Assembly: GCF_005405905.1 (NCBI RefSeq) | Contig: NZ_BJHU01000009.1 | Coordinates: 160,116 to 224,115 of the forward strand | DNA: 64,000 nucleotides | Reading direction: 5' to 3' | Origin: Acidovorax sp. NB1 | GTDB taxonomy: Bacteria; Pseudomonadota; Gammaproteobacteria; Burkholderiales; Burkholderiaceae_C | Part shown: positions 1 through 8,875 of the stretch, one piece after another | Layout: each line of letters starts with the position of its first letter | How positions within the stretch are numbered: position 1 is the first letter of the stretch | The notes under the pieces: model-generated | Told to the model about the DNA's origin: nothing | The model's input: the letters and a program-made list of their open reading frames with translations, nothing else | Databases searched by the model: none | Position numbers and translations under genes: made by a program

Positions 1-1
1 T

Positions 2-1024
2 CAGGTGGCTGTGAGCAACTACGGCGCACGCCTGGTGCAGGTGACAGTGCCCGACGGGCAGGGCGGTCTGGCCGATGTGGCGCTGGGCTACGACAGCCTG
101 CAAGGCTATCTGGACGGCCAGCTCTCCATGGGCGCACTCATTGGCCGCTGGGCGGGGCGGCTGCGTGCGGGCACGCTGACCCTGCCGGACGGATTGCACC
201 GGCAACTGCCTACCAACAGTGGCCCGCACCACCACCATGGCGGCCCGCGCGGCAGCCGCTTTCAGGTGTTTGCGGTGGAGCAGGTGCAGGCCGATGCCCT
301 GGTCCTGAGCCACACCTTCTGCACCGAAGACGACGGAGTGCCCGGCACGGTGCACGTGCAGCTCCACCTGCAGGTCACGGCCGACAACGCGCTGCACATG
401 GCCTGGACGGCCGAGGTGCTGGATGTGCCCACGGTTCTCAACCTCACCGGGCATGCGTTCTTCAACCTGGCAGGCCAGGGCAGCACCCACGGCCACACCC
501 TGCAGGTGCCCGCGAGCCGCTATGTGCCATTGGCCGCCGATGTGTGCCCCACGGGCGCGCTGGCTGCGGTGCAGGGCACGCCGTTCGACTTCCGCCAGGC
601 CCGCCGTGTGGGGGATGCCATCGCAACACCCCACGAACAGCTGAGCATGGCGGGCGGGCTCGATCACTATTTGGTGCTGGACGAACCGGGTGCACGCCTC
701 GCACCTCCGTTGGCTGCCATCACCCCACCCGGCCTGCGCCTGGCCGCGCTGCTGAGCGAGCCCGTGAGCGGCCGCGCGATGGAGGTCTGGAGCACCGCCC
801 CCGGCGTGCAGGTGTATGCAGGCCACGGCCTCAAGGCCGACCCCGCCCGGGACTTGGGGCGCGGACTGGGACAGGGCGGCTGGCTGTGGCAGCCGGGCGA
901 CGGTATCTGCCTGGAGCCCATGGAGTACCCCGATGCGCCCAACCACGCGGGCTTTCCGGTGCGCTGGTGGCAGCCGGGTGAGGTGGTGCGGGGCGCCATC
1001 GTGTACCGCTTCGTCAGTGGTTGA
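2..1024 (+). CDS. galM: Aldose 1-epimerase, 5'-truncated
   Basis: Interconverts alpha and beta anomers of aldoses such as galactose and glucose. The reading frame is open to the left edge, and the first visible residues (VAVSNYGARL) match the family a few residues in, so the true start lies outside the window. Family signatures are present: HHHHGG near residue 76, NLTGHAFFNL (the catalytic-His motif) near residue 147, and the acid motif CLEPMEYPDAPNHAGFP near residue 302. The C-terminus is complete. No sugar operon is visible downstream, so the physiological substrate is not set by context. Confidence 0.9.
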   Translation, partial: QVAVSNYGARLVQVTVPDGQGGLADVALGYDSLQGYLDGQLSMGALIGRWAGRLRAGTLTLPDGLHRQLPTNSGPHHHHGGPRGSRFQVFAVEQVQADALVLSHTFCTEDDGVPGTVHVQLHLQVTADNALHMAWTAEVLDVPTVLNLTGHAFFNLAGQGSTHGHTLQVPASRYVPLAADVCPTGALAAVQGTPFDFRQARRVGDAIATPHEQLSMAGGLDHYLVLDEPGARLAPPLAAITPPGLRLAALLSEPVSGRAMEVWSTAPGVQVYAGHGLKADPARDLGRGLGQGGWLWQPGDGICLEPMEYPDAPNHAGFPVRWWQPGEVVRGAIVYRFVSG

Positions 1025-1097
1025 AGGCCTGTAGTGGGGTGGCATGGCGAGCCCGTGCCGCGCTACCATGCCGCCTGGCTTTTAACCAAGGTGGCTC

Positions 1098-2087
1098 ATG
1101 CACATGTCCAACGCCCCCAGCACCCAGTGGAAAGAAGTGGTGGCACCCGATGAGGCCCAGCGTTTTGCGGGTTACGCGCGCCAGTTTGCCGAGCTGCAGG
1201 CGCGCAAGTCGCAAAAGTATGGCGATGGACGGGGCCTGCACCGCAAGCAACTCACGGCCGCGTATGGCCGCCTGGAGGTGCTGGGCGATCTGCCCGCGTT
1301 TGCGGCCCAGGGCTTGTTCGCGCGGCCGGCGCAGTACGACGTGCGGGTGCGGCTGAGCAACGGCGGCATGGACAAGGCGGCGGACCACAAGCCCGACATC
1401 CGGGGCTTTGCGATCAGTGTGCGCGGCGTGCAGGGCGACTCCGCATTGGGCAACGGGCCCGCCAAGAGCCAGGACTTTCTGCTGATCAATCAGGAAAAGT
1501 TCGCCTTCCCCCAGAGCGCAGAGTTTGTGGATTTTGTGGTCGCTGCGTCGCACGGCGGCGGTGCGTTGATCAAGTTTCTGGTGCAGCGCCACGGCGTGCT
1601 GGGGGCGGCTCGGCAGATCGCCAAGACGGTCAAGACCTTCGGGCGGCCCTTTGGTGGCTTTGCATCGCATGCCATGTTCAGCGCTGCGCCCATTGCCTGC
1701 GGGCCCTATGCCGTGCGTGTGCGCCTGGTGCCCCATGCGTCCAACGGGGCGCCCGTGAGGCAGGTGCAGCAGGACTGGGGTGCCGAATTCTCCGGCCGCC
1801 TGCGCCAGCAAGACCTGCAGTGGGACCTGCAGCTGCAGCCGTTTGTGGACGAAGCCACCACCCCCATCGAGGACGCGAGTGTGGATTGGCCCACGCCGTA
1901 CACCACCGTGGCCCGGCTGACCCTGCCACGGCAGGATCCTGCAACCGATGCAGCCCTGGCCGCCGAGGTGGAGGCCGCTGTGTTCGACCCCTGGCAGGCG
2001 CTGGCTGCACACCGGCCTCTGGGGGATGTGATGCGGGCCCGCAAGGTAGTCTATTTCGAGAGCCAGAAAGGCCGTGGCGCCGTGTGA
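1098..2087 (+). CDS. Catalase-family haem protein (short, SrpA-like)
   Basis: About 329 aa, much shorter than a classical catalase (around 480 aa or more), but it follows the catalase core. GLHRKQLTAAYGRLEV (His near residue 48) lines up with the distal-His segment RxxHAxGxGAxGxFEV, RVRLSNGG then PDIRGFAISVRG with the RFS...DxRGFA segment, and LGNGPAKSQDFLLIN with the GNNxPxFF segment. This fits the catalase-related peroxidases that use small peroxides; true catalase activity is uncertain. AAGGTGG lies just upstream of the ATG, and a second in-frame ATG is two codons downstream. It is a single gene with no obvious operon partner. Confidence 0.8.
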   Translation: MHMSNAPSTQWKEVVAPDEAQRFAGYARQFAELQARKSQKYGDGRGLHRKQLTAAYGRLEVLGDLPAFAAQGLFARPAQYDVRVRLSNGGMDKAADHKPDIRGFAISVRGVQGDSALGNGPAKSQDFLLINQEKFAFPQSAEFVDFVVAASHGGGALIKFLVQRHGVLGAARQIAKTVKTFGRPFGGFASHAMFSAAPIACGPYAVRVRLVPHASNGAPVRQVQQDWGAEFSGRLRQQDLQWDLQLQPFVDEATTPIEDASVDWPTPYTTVARLTLPRQDPATDAALAAEVEAAVFDPWQALAAHRPLGDVMRARKVVYFESQKGRGAV

Positions 2088-2165
2088 CCTGCGGGGTGCT
2101 GCGACCGGGCGCTTCGTGAGGAAGCACCACGGTACTCAGAAAAGCAAAAAGGACTTTGAACAGGT

Positions 2166-2183
2166 TCTAAGTTTCGTCTAAGT
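2166..2183 (+). promoter_or_regulatory. 11-bp-period direct repeat upstream of the Deg protease
   Basis: TCTAAGT occurs at 2166-2172 and again at 2177-2183, one helical turn apart and about 55 bp before the protease start. Tandem half-sites on an 11-bp period are typical of OmpR/PhoB-family response-regulator binding. Which regulator binds is not known. The repeat is seen directly; its role is inference. Confidence 0.4.
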
Positions 2184-2236
2184 GTTGGTGCCCACACTGC
2201 CTTTCATCGCAACTCCGATTGGAAAGGCACCACACC

Positions 2237-3769
2237 ATGAACACGACAACGCTGACCTCCACCCCCCGCCGCCTCATCCTGGCCCTGGTGGCCGCCGGTG
2301 CGGTGGGTGCCACGGGTGCAGGCCTCATCACCGGGCACCAGGCCCGCGCCCTGACTCCGCCCCCCGCCATCGTGGCCCAGGCGCCCGCCGCCCCTGGCGG
2401 GACCTTGCCCAGCTTTGCGCAGATCACCGCGCAAAACGGCCCTGCGGTGGTCAACATCAGCGTGACGGGCAGCACCAAGACCGCGATGGTCGATGACGAC
2501 GGCGAAGACGACGGCCAGCCCGCCGCGCGCCAGGGCCGCAGCCCGCAGATGGACCCGAACGATCCGTTTTACGAGTTCTTCCGCCAGTTCGGCTTTCCAG
2601 GCGCCGGGCCGCAGGCCCGGCCCAATGTCCCTACCCACGGTTTGGGATCGGGTTTCATCGTCAGCCCTGATGGCCTGGTGCTGACCAACGCCCACGTCGT
2701 CAAGGGCGCCAGCGAAGTCATCGTCAAGCTCACCGACCGCCGCGAGTTTCGCGCCAAGGTGCTGGGCTCCGACCCCAAGACCGACGTGGCCGTGCTCAAG
2801 ATCGACGCCAAGAACCTGCCCACGGTGCGCCTGGGCAGCACACGCGACCTGCAGGTGGGCGAATGGGTGCTGGCCATTGGCTCGCCCTTTGGCTTTGAAA
2901 ACAGCGTGACGGCCGGTGTGGTCAGTGCCAAGGGCCGCTCGCTGCCCGACGACAGCCTGGTGCCCTTCATCCAGACCGACGTGGCGGTCAACCCCGGCAA
3001 CTCGGGCGGGCCGCTGTTCAATGCGCGCGGCGAGGTGGTGGGTATCAACTCGCAGATCTACAGCCGCTCGGGCGGCTACCAGGGGGTGTCGTTCTCCATC
3101 CCCATCGAGCTGGCCGCCAAGATCAAGGACCAGATCGTTGCCACCGGCAAGGTGCGCCACGCACAGCTGGGCGTGGCGGTGCAGGAGGTGAACCAGGCGT
3201 TTGCCGAGTCGTTCAACCTCGACAAGCCCGAAGGCGCGCTGGTGGCCAGCGTCAGCAAGGGCAGCCCCGCTGAGAAGGCCGGCCTGCAAGCGGGCGACGT
3301 AATCCGCCAAGTGGACGGTCAGCCCATCGTGGCCTCGGGCGACCTGCCCGCCTGGGTGGGCCAGGCGCAGCCGGGTCAACAGGCCAAGCTGTCGGTGTGG
3401 CGCCAGGGCAAGCCACTGGAGCTGACCGCCACCCTGGGCGACGCCAGCGACAAGGCGATCAAGCAGGCGCGCAACGATGACGCCGTGGGCAAGGGGCAAC
3501 TGGGCCTGTCGCTGCGCCCGCTGGACCCGCAGGAGCGGCGCGAAATGGGTGCAAAGGGGAGCATCAGCGAAGGCCTGGTCATCGAGCAGGCGCGCGGCCC
3601 TGCTGCTGCGGCCGGTGTGCAGCCGGGCGATGTGCTGCTGGCCATCAACGGCGCGCCCATCAAGGACATCACGCAGGTGCGTGCCGCCATGGCCAAGGCG
3701 GGCAAGTCGGTGGCGCTGCTGATTGAGCGCGACGGCGACAAGATCTTTGTGCCCGTGCGCCTGGGCTGA
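2237..3769 (+). CDS. degQ: Periplasmic serine endoprotease, HtrA/Deg (Do) family
   Basis: 510 aa. An N-terminal hydrophobic signal segment (about residues 12-38) is followed by a trypsin-like domain with the full triad: His153 in TNAHVV, Asp183 in PKTDVAVLK and Ser256 in GNSGGPL. Two PDZ domains follow (about 310-400 and 420-505). The family degrades or refolds damaged envelope proteins in the periplasm. The ATG at 2237 is chosen because GGAAAGG lies 10 bases upstream and it gives a proper signal peptide; an upstream in-frame start adds only six charged residues. The gene is monocistronic and convergent with the next gene. DegQ versus MucD or DegP naming cannot be settled here. Confidence 0.93.
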   Translation: MNTTTLTSTPRRLILALVAAGAVGATGAGLITGHQARALTPPPAIVAQAPAAPGGTLPSFAQITAQNGPAVVNISVTGSTKTAMVDDDGEDDGQPAARQGRSPQMDPNDPFYEFFRQFGFPGAGPQARPNVPTHGLGSGFIVSPDGLVLTNAHVVKGASEVIVKLTDRREFRAKVLGSDPKTDVAVLKIDAKNLPTVRLGSTRDLQVGEWVLAIGSPFGFENSVTAGVVSAKGRSLPDDSLVPFIQTDVAVNPGNSGGPLFNARGEVVGINSQIYSRSGGYQGVSFSIPIELAAKIKDQIVATGKVRHAQLGVAVQEVNQAFAESFNLDKPEGALVASVSKGSPAEKAGLQAGDVIRQVDGQPIVASGDLPAWVGQAQPGQQAKLSVWRQGKPLELTATLGDASDKAIKQARNDDAVGKGQLGLSLRPLDPQERREMGAKGSISEGLVIEQARGPAAAAGVQPGDVLLAINGAPIKDITQVRAAMAKAGKSVALLIERDGDKIFVPVRLG

Positions 3770-3820
3770 TCCATGGCCTGGGCCCGCCGTCGGCTCTGGC
3801 CCTGCGGCGGGCGCTGCGCA

Positions 3821-4852
3821 TCAGCGCGGCAGGGGCTCCACTTCCTTCGTCCAGCGGTCGATCAGGCGGCGGCGCTCGGCGGCCTTGCCGTATTTCTCGA
3901 AGTCGTATTTGATGAGCTTCACGTTGTCCAGCGTAGGGATGCGCGGGTCCATCTTGAAGGTCTTATTGGCGGGCACTTGGTAGCTGCCCACCTGCGCGCC
4001 CACGGCCTGGCCCTCGGGGCTCATCAGCCAGTCGTAGTATTTTTTGGCGTTCTCCATGTTGCGCGCGCCCTTGACCAGCGCAATGCCGCCCACCTCATAG
4101 CTGGTGCCTTCACAAGGCGCCTGGGTTTTCACCGGGTACTTGTCGGCCTTCCATTTTTCAAAGTTGAACATGAAGGTGATGCCCACACCCACCTCGCCCT
4201 TGGCCACGTTGGGCGCCTGCGCCTGGCCGCTGCGGGTGTAGGTGGTAGTGTTCTTGTGCAGGGCCTTGAGGTAGTCGAACGCCTTGTCTTCACCCATCAG
4301 CTGCACCAGCCCTGCGATCACGGTGTAGGCCGTGCCGCTGGAGGCGGGGTGCGAGATTTCGACCTCGCCCTTGTAGGCGGGCTTGACCACGTCGGACCAG
4401 CACTGGGGCTCTGGCAGCTTTTTCTTCTTGAGCGTTTCGGTGTTGTAGCCAAAGCCGATGGCCGAGCTGTAAAAGCCCCCCACCTGGTGGCCCGACATGG
4501 CGTACTGGCGCACGCTCCAGCTGTGCAGGTCATGCAGATACGCCGGGCGGTATTCTGCGAGCAGGCCCTGTTCGGCGGCCTGCAAGAAGGGGTCGCCCGT
4601 GCCGCCCCACCAGATGTCGGTCTTGGGGTTGTTGGCCTCGGCGCGCAGCTGCGCGGCAATCTCGCCCGTGCCCTTGTGGGCCTGGTTCACCTTGATGCCG
4701 GTCTTGCGGGTGAACTCCTTGGCGGCCGCTTCGCACCAGGGCGCGTCGGTGCTGCACAGCGCGTTGACCACACCCTGTGCCTGGGCGCCTGTGGCAGACA
4801 GAGCGGCCAGCGCAACGGCCGCAGAGATGCAATGAAGAGGGGGAAATGCCAT
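3821..4852 (-). CDS. ABC-type solute-binding protein, Fe3+/phosphonate-type (orphan)
   Basis: About 343 aa with a clear signal peptide (MAFPPLHCISAAVALAALSATGAQA would be cleaved after AQA). It matches the extracellular solute-binding family used for ferric iron, phosphoglycerate or 2-aminoethylphosphonate. Visible elements are FTRKTGIKV, TDIWWGGTGDP, GEVEISHPASSGTAYT and the C-terminal YDWLMSPEGQ. The start at 4852 has AAGGAG 9 bases upstream. No permease or ATPase gene is adjacent. The gene is divergent from a two-component system, an arrangement known for sensor systems in which a binding protein presents ligand to the kinase (TctC/TctDE-like, PgtC/PgtAB-like). The ligand is unknown. Confidence 0.85.
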   Translation of the reverse strand: MAFPPLHCISAAVALAALSATGAQAQGVVNALCSTDAPWCEAAAKEFTRKTGIKVNQAHKGTGEIAAQLRAEANNPKTDIWWGGTGDPFLQAAEQGLLAEYRPAYLHDLHSWSVRQYAMSGHQVGGFYSSAIGFGYNTETLKKKKLPEPQCWSDVVKPAYKGEVEISHPASSGTAYTVIAGLVQLMGEDKAFDYLKALHKNTTTYTRSGQAQAPNVAKGEVGVGITFMFNFEKWKADKYPVKTQAPCEGTSYEVGGIALVKGARNMENAKKYYDWLMSPEGQAVGAQVGSYQVPANKTFKMDPRIPTLDNVKLIKYDFEKYGKAAERRRLIDRWTKEVEPLPR

Positions 4853-4923
4853 CGGTCTTGCTCCTTGTGTTGTGTGGTGGCCCGACGCCTGGGGCGGGCG
4901 GTGTGCGCGTGGCGCTTTCATTG

Positions 4924-4939
4924 TGACAGTGATGTGTCA
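4924..4939. promoter_or_regulatory. Palindrome in the divergent promoter region
   Basis: TGACA-GTGATG-TGTCA is a 5-6-5 inverted repeat between the divergent binding-protein gene (start 4852) and the response-regulator gene (start 5053). It is a plausible operator for the linked regulator or another factor. The palindrome is seen directly; its function is inferred from position. Confidence 0.35.
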
Positions 4940-5052
4940 AATTTAAGTCGTTCTAGCAGCCCAAGACTGCGTCTGCGCTCGCGCCGCCGCTATCCTTGGC
5001 AGCCAGCCCTTTTCCTGCACTCCTGACCGACCGACCTTTCTGCCCCCTTGCC

Positions 5053-5712
5053 ATGCGCCTGCTGCTTGTTGAAGACGATTCCATGATCGGCGAAGCCGTG
5101 TTGGACCTGCTGCGCGCCGAGCAGTACGCGGTGGACTGGGTGCGCGATGGCGATGCCGCCGACGCCGCCCTTTGCACGCAGGCCTATGACCTGGTCATGC
5201 TGGACCTGGGCCTGCCCAAGCGCGACGGCCTGGCCGTGCTGCGTGCGCTGCGTGCCCGAAAGAACCGCACCCCCGTGCTGGTGGCCACCGCGCGCGATGC
5301 CGTGGCGCAGCGCATCGAGGGGCTCGATGCCGGGGCCGACGACTACGTCCTCAAGCCCTACGACCTGGACGAGCTGCTGGCCCGCATCCGCGCCCTGCTG
5401 CGCCGCGCAGCGGGCCGGGCCGAGCCGGTGTACGAACACCAGGGCGTCAGCATCAACCCCGCCACGCGCGAGGTGACCGTGCGCGGCACGCCGGTGGTGT
5501 TGTCGGGCCGGGAGTGGGCCGTGCTGGAGCCGCTCATTGCCCGCCCCGGCATGGTGCTGTCGCGCCAGCAACTGGAGGACAAGCTCTACGGCTGGGGTGA
5601 CGAGGTCAGCAGCAATGCCGTGGAGGTGTACGTCCACGGTCTGCGCAAAAAGCTGGGGCCCGAGCTGGTGCTGAATGTGCGCGGTGTCGGGTATCTGGTA
5701 CCGAAGATGTGA
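5053..5712 (+). CDS. OmpR-family response regulator (TctD/QseB-like)
   Basis: 219 aa. The receiver domain (1-118) has the acidic pair ED at 7-8, phospho-acceptor Asp51 (MLDLGLP), Thr81 and Lys103 (LKPYDLDELLARIRALLRR). The winged-helix DNA-binding domain (about 125-218) ends VEVYVHGLRKKLG...VRGVGYLVPK, the usual OmpR signature. The ATG at 5053 matches the family start (MRLLLVEDD). Its TGA overlaps the ATG of the downstream kinase (TGATG), so the two are translationally coupled. It probably controls the divergent solute-binding gene; this is inferred from layout. Confidence 0.93.
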   Translation: MRLLLVEDDSMIGEAVLDLLRAEQYAVDWVRDGDAADAALCTQAYDLVMLDLGLPKRDGLAVLRALRARKNRTPVLVATARDAVAQRIEGLDAGADDYVLKPYDLDELLARIRALLRRAAGRAEPVYEHQGVSINPATREVTVRGTPVVLSGREWAVLEPLIARPGMVLSRQQLEDKLYGWGDEVSSNAVEVYVHGLRKKLGPELVLNVRGVGYLVPKM

Positions 5713-7061
5713 TGGAAAAAATCTCACGCACCTTCCAGGGTCTGCTCCCGCGCTCCTTGCGCATGCGGCTGCTGGTGTTTCTGCTCGCCGCCATCGTGCT
5801 GGCCGGGGCGGTGCAGGGCGCTCTGGCCTACCGCAGCGCGCTGGACGAGGCCGATGCCCTGTTCGACTACCACATGCAGCAGACCGCGCTGGCCTTGCGC
5901 TCTGGCCTGCCGGTGGACGCGCAGGGCCTGGGCCCCGGTCTGGACCCGGAGGACGAAAACCACGAATTCATCGTGCAGGTCTGGACCAACGAAGGGCTGC
6001 GCATTTTTGAATCGGCTGTGGGCGCGGCCCTGCCGCAGATTGCGGTGCTGGGCTTTACCAACGTGCAGGCGCGCGGCGGCACCTACCGCGTGTTCTCGAT
6101 GCAGACACGTTCGCAGGTCATCCAGGTGGCGCAGAACATGGCCGTGCGGCAGGGCATGGCCCGCAGCCTGGCGCTGCGCACCTTGGCGCCGCTGGCTTTG
6201 ATGGCGCCGCTCCTGGTGCTGGCCGTGTGGTGGGGCGTGAGCCGGTCGCTGGCCCCGGTGGAGCGTGTGCGCCGCCAGCTCGCCCAGCGGCAGGCCGACG
6301 ACCTTTCGCCCGTGAGCGATGCGCAGCTGCCCGACGAGGTGCAGCCCCTGGTGAGCGAACTCAACCTGCTGTTCGAGCGCGTGCAGCAGGCTTTCGAGGC
6401 GCAGGAGCATTTTGTGGCCGACGCCGCGCACGAGCTGCGCTCACCCCTGGCCGCGCTGCGCTTGCAGTTGCAGGGCCTGCAACGTGCGGGGGACGATGCC
6501 ACGCGCGCCGCGGCCATCGAACGCCTGTCGGCCGGCATCGACCGCGCCACGCGCCTGGTCGAGCAGCTGCTGACGCTGGCACGGCAGGAAGCCAGTTCCA
6601 CAGCATCAGAGCCTGTGGACCTGCGCGCCATGGCCCAGCTGGCCCTGGCCGACGTGGCGCCCGCCGCACAGGCGCGCGGCATGGACATCGGCCTGCTCGA
6701 CTCCGACGCCACCACCGCGCCTGTGATCGTGCGTGGTAGCGCCGAGGCGTTGCGCATGCTGGTGCGCAACCTGCTCGACAACGCCATCAAGTACACCCCG
6801 CCCGGCGGGCAGGTGGATGTGCAGGTGGGCACCAATAGCGGCCACGCTGTGCTCACAGTGGAAGACAACGGCCCGGGCATCGCCCCCGAGCACCGCGAGC
6901 GCGTGATGCAGCGTTTTGTGCGTGACACCGCCGACGGCGCTCCCGGCAGCGGCCTGGGCCTGGCCATCGTGTTGGCCATTGCGCAGCGGCACGGGGCGAC
7001 CGTGGCGCTGGACCGCTCCATGCGCCTGGGCGGGCTGCGGGTGACACTGCGGTTTGGCTGA
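5712..7061 (+). CDS. Sensor histidine kinase (TctE/QseC-like)
   Basis: 449 aa inner-membrane kinase. It has TM1 (about 18-38), a periplasmic sensor of about 115 residues with no recognised PAS motif, TM2 (about 155-175), a HAMP-like linker, the H-box AAHELRSPLAALRLQ with His240, the N-box NLLDNAIKYTPPGG, and G-boxes DNGPGIAPE and GSGLGLAIV. It phosphorylates the regulator encoded immediately upstream, with which it overlaps by one base. The short periplasmic domain and the nearby orphan binding protein suggest sensing through a solute-loaded binding protein (inference). Confidence 0.92.
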   Translation: MEKISRTFQGLLPRSLRMRLLVFLLAAIVLAGAVQGALAYRSALDEADALFDYHMQQTALALRSGLPVDAQGLGPGLDPEDENHEFIVQVWTNEGLRIFESAVGAALPQIAVLGFTNVQARGGTYRVFSMQTRSQVIQVAQNMAVRQGMARSLALRTLAPLALMAPLLVLAVWWGVSRSLAPVERVRRQLAQRQADDLSPVSDAQLPDEVQPLVSELNLLFERVQQAFEAQEHFVADAAHELRSPLAALRLQLQGLQRAGDDATRAAAIERLSAGIDRATRLVEQLLTLARQEASSTASEPVDLRAMAQLALADVAPAAQARGMDIGLLDSDATTAPVIVRGSAEALRMLVRNLLDNAIKYTPPGGQVDVQVGTNSGHAVLTVEDNGPGIAPEHRERVMQRFVRDTADGAPGSGLGLAIVLAIAQRHGATVALDRSMRLGGLRVTLRFG

Positions 7062-7072
7062 TGGAATGGTGT

Positions 7073-7136
7073 TGAATTGCTATATATTTGATAGCTATCA
7101 GGGCTTGATGGTCGCGCGGAGAAGGCCAAAAAAGCC
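7073..7136 (+). repeat. Comamonadaceae-type GATAGCT repeat, copy A
   Basis: Contains TTTGATAGCTATCA, then GGGCTTGATGGTCGCGCGG, then GAGAAGGCC with an A-run. It matches the core of the other copies at about 10.01, 28.97, 32.96, 38.60, 40.69, 41.50 and 55.66 kb. It lies in the 195-bp space between the kinase gene and panE. Confidence 0.6.
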
Positions 7137-7256
7137 ATAAGTTTCAGTGTGAAAAGGCATGGATGGGCCCAGCGTCGCCTGCGCGCCAGACCGCAGGCCG
7201 CCCGGTCTGCACAATGCCAGTGGGCACCGGGCCCACTCTCCAAGGATTTCGTTGCC

Positions 7257-8249
7257 ATGCACTTCATCGTTCTCGGCGCAGGCGCCATCGGTTGTTATGT
7301 GGGCGGCCGCCTGGCGGCGCATGGCCAGGCCGTCACGTTAGTGGGCCGCGCCTACGCACTGCAGCCCATTGCCGCGCAAGGCTTGCGCGTGAGCGACCTG
7401 GACGGCTTTGACCGCACCGTGCCCGCCAAGGCGCTGCGGCTGGCCGCCACCTTGGCCGAAGCCGCTCCGGGCGCGGACAGCATCGTCCTGCTGTGCGTCA
7501 AAAGCGGCGCCACCGAATCCGCCGCCCGCGAGCTGGCGGCGGCCTGTGCGCCCGGCACACCTGCGGTCTCGCTGCAAAACGGCGTGGACAACGTGGCCCG
7601 TGTGCAGGCGCTGGCGCCGGGCCTGCAGGTGCTGGCAGGCATGGTGCCGTACAACGTGGTGCTGCGCGGCGCGCATGTGCACCGCGCCACCGCAGGCCAC
7701 CTGCAGCTGCAGCGCGATGCGGCCACCGAGCGCATCGCACCGGTGTTGGCCGCCGCAGGCCTGGCCACCGTGCTGCCGCCGGACATCCGTGCCGTGCAAT
7801 GGGGCAAGCTGCTGCTCAATCTCAACAACCCGGTCAACGCACTGTCCGATCTGCCCCTGCGGCAAGAGCTGCTGGACCGCGACTGCCGCCGCGTCTTTGC
7901 CGCGCTGCAGACCGAGGCGCTCGGCGTGATGGCCCGTGCGGGCATCCAGCCCGCCCAGGTCACGGCCGTATCACCCACTTTGCTGCCCCATGTGCTGCGG
8001 CTGCCCAACTGGTTGTTCACGCGCCTGGCCAAACGCATGCTGCAGATCGATGCGACCGCCCGCTCGTCCATGTGGGATGACCTGGAGGCCGGGCGGGTGA
8101 CGGAGATCGATGCGCTGTGCGGGGCCGTGGTGCGGCTGGCGGCGCAGCAGGGCATGGCAGCGCCGCTGAGTGCGCGCATGTGCGAGTTGCTGGGCGGGCC
8201 AAGGCAGAGGTTGACCGGCGCAGAGATGCGCCAGGTGTTGGGGGTGTAG
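7257..8249 (+). CDS. panE: 2-dehydropantoate 2-reductase (ketopantoate reductase)
   Basis: 330 aa cytoplasmic enzyme of pantothenate and CoA biosynthesis: NADPH-dependent reduction of 2-dehydropantoate to pantoate. The N-terminal Rossmann motif GAGAIGCYVGGRLA is at residues 8-21, the conserved catalytic-Lys segment WGKLLLNLNNPVNAL is in the middle, and the C-terminal ApbA_C region carries SSMWDDLEAGRVTEID, the family's late signature. AAGGA lies 11 bases before the ATG. An upstream in-frame extension has no family similarity and overlaps the repeat zone, so it was rejected. Paralogues of this family sometimes act on other 2-keto acids. Confidence 0.9.
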   Translation: MHFIVLGAGAIGCYVGGRLAAHGQAVTLVGRAYALQPIAAQGLRVSDLDGFDRTVPAKALRLAATLAEAAPGADSIVLLCVKSGATESAARELAAACAPGTPAVSLQNGVDNVARVQALAPGLQVLAGMVPYNVVLRGAHVHRATAGHLQLQRDAATERIAPVLAAAGLATVLPPDIRAVQWGKLLLNLNNPVNALSDLPLRQELLDRDCRRVFAALQTEALGVMARAGIQPAQVTAVSPTLLPHVLRLPNWLFTRLAKRMLQIDATARSSMWDDLEAGRVTEIDALCGAVVRLAAQQGMAAPLSARMCELLGGPRQRLTGAEMRQVLGV

Positions 8250-8307
8250 CGGCAGGCACCAGCGGGGTGCGGTGCCGGGTGGGGTGGATCAGCGCTGCCC
8301 CGGCCTG

Positions 8308-8793
8308 TCAGGGCTGCAGCGTGTCCAGCGGCACCCGCAGCCCCGCCTTCAAACACCCCAGCGCCACCGAGGTCCGAAACCGCCGCACGTTGTCGTCGCC
8401 TTCAAACAGGCGCCGCGTCAGCGCCTCGTAGTCGGCCATCGACGCCACCGTCACCACCAGCAGGTAATCCGCCTCGCCCGTCACGCTGTAGCACTGCTGC
8501 ACGGCCTCTTCGGCGGCGATGCGCGCGCGCAGCGGGGCGGTGCGGTCGGGGCGCTCGTTTTCCAGGTGCACCTCCACGATGATGGTCAGGGGCTTGCCCA
8601 CCTTTTCCGGGTCCAGCACGGCCACGTTGGCACGGATCACGCCGGTGCTTTGCAGCCGCTGGATGCGCCGCTGCACGGCCGGGGCCGAGAGGTTCACGGC
8701 CTGGGCAATCACCCGCTGGGGCGTGGTGTTGTCGGTCTGCAGGATGTCCAGGATGGCGAGGTCGAAGCGGTCGAGTGTCGTGGGGGCGGCCAT
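8308..8793 (-). CDS. Lrp/AsnC-family transcriptional regulator
   Basis: 161 aa: an N-terminal helix-turn-helix (DRFDLAILDILQTDNTTPQRVIAQAVNLSAPAVQRRIQRL, about 8-48) and a C-terminal RAM amino-acid-sensing domain (about 70-150: VHLENERPDR...YSVTGEADYLLVVTVASMADYEALTRRLF). It is divergent from rhtA with about 100 bp between the starts, so it is probably the local amino-acid-responsive regulator of that exporter. The start at 8793 matches the usual short lead before the helix-turn-helix. Confidence 0.92.
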   Translation of the reverse strand: MAAPTTLDRFDLAILDILQTDNTTPQRVIAQAVNLSAPAVQRRIQRLQSTGVIRANVAVLDPEKVGKPLTIIVEVHLENERPDRTAPLRARIAAEEAVQQCYSVTGEADYLLVVTVASMADYEALTRRLFEGDDNVRRFRTSVALGCLKAGLRVPLDTLQP

Positions 8794-8875
8794 GAAGAAC
8801 CTCGTGGTCGGGTGCGGGACGGGCGAGTGAAAGTTGCGTTTGACCTGTGAAATCAGAGCCAAAACTACGGCGCAG

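Noticed and set aside
3773..5026. Plus-strand open frame of 417 codons opposite the solute-binding gene
   Set aside because: Antisense shadow; the minus strand has a signal peptide and full solute-binding family motifs.
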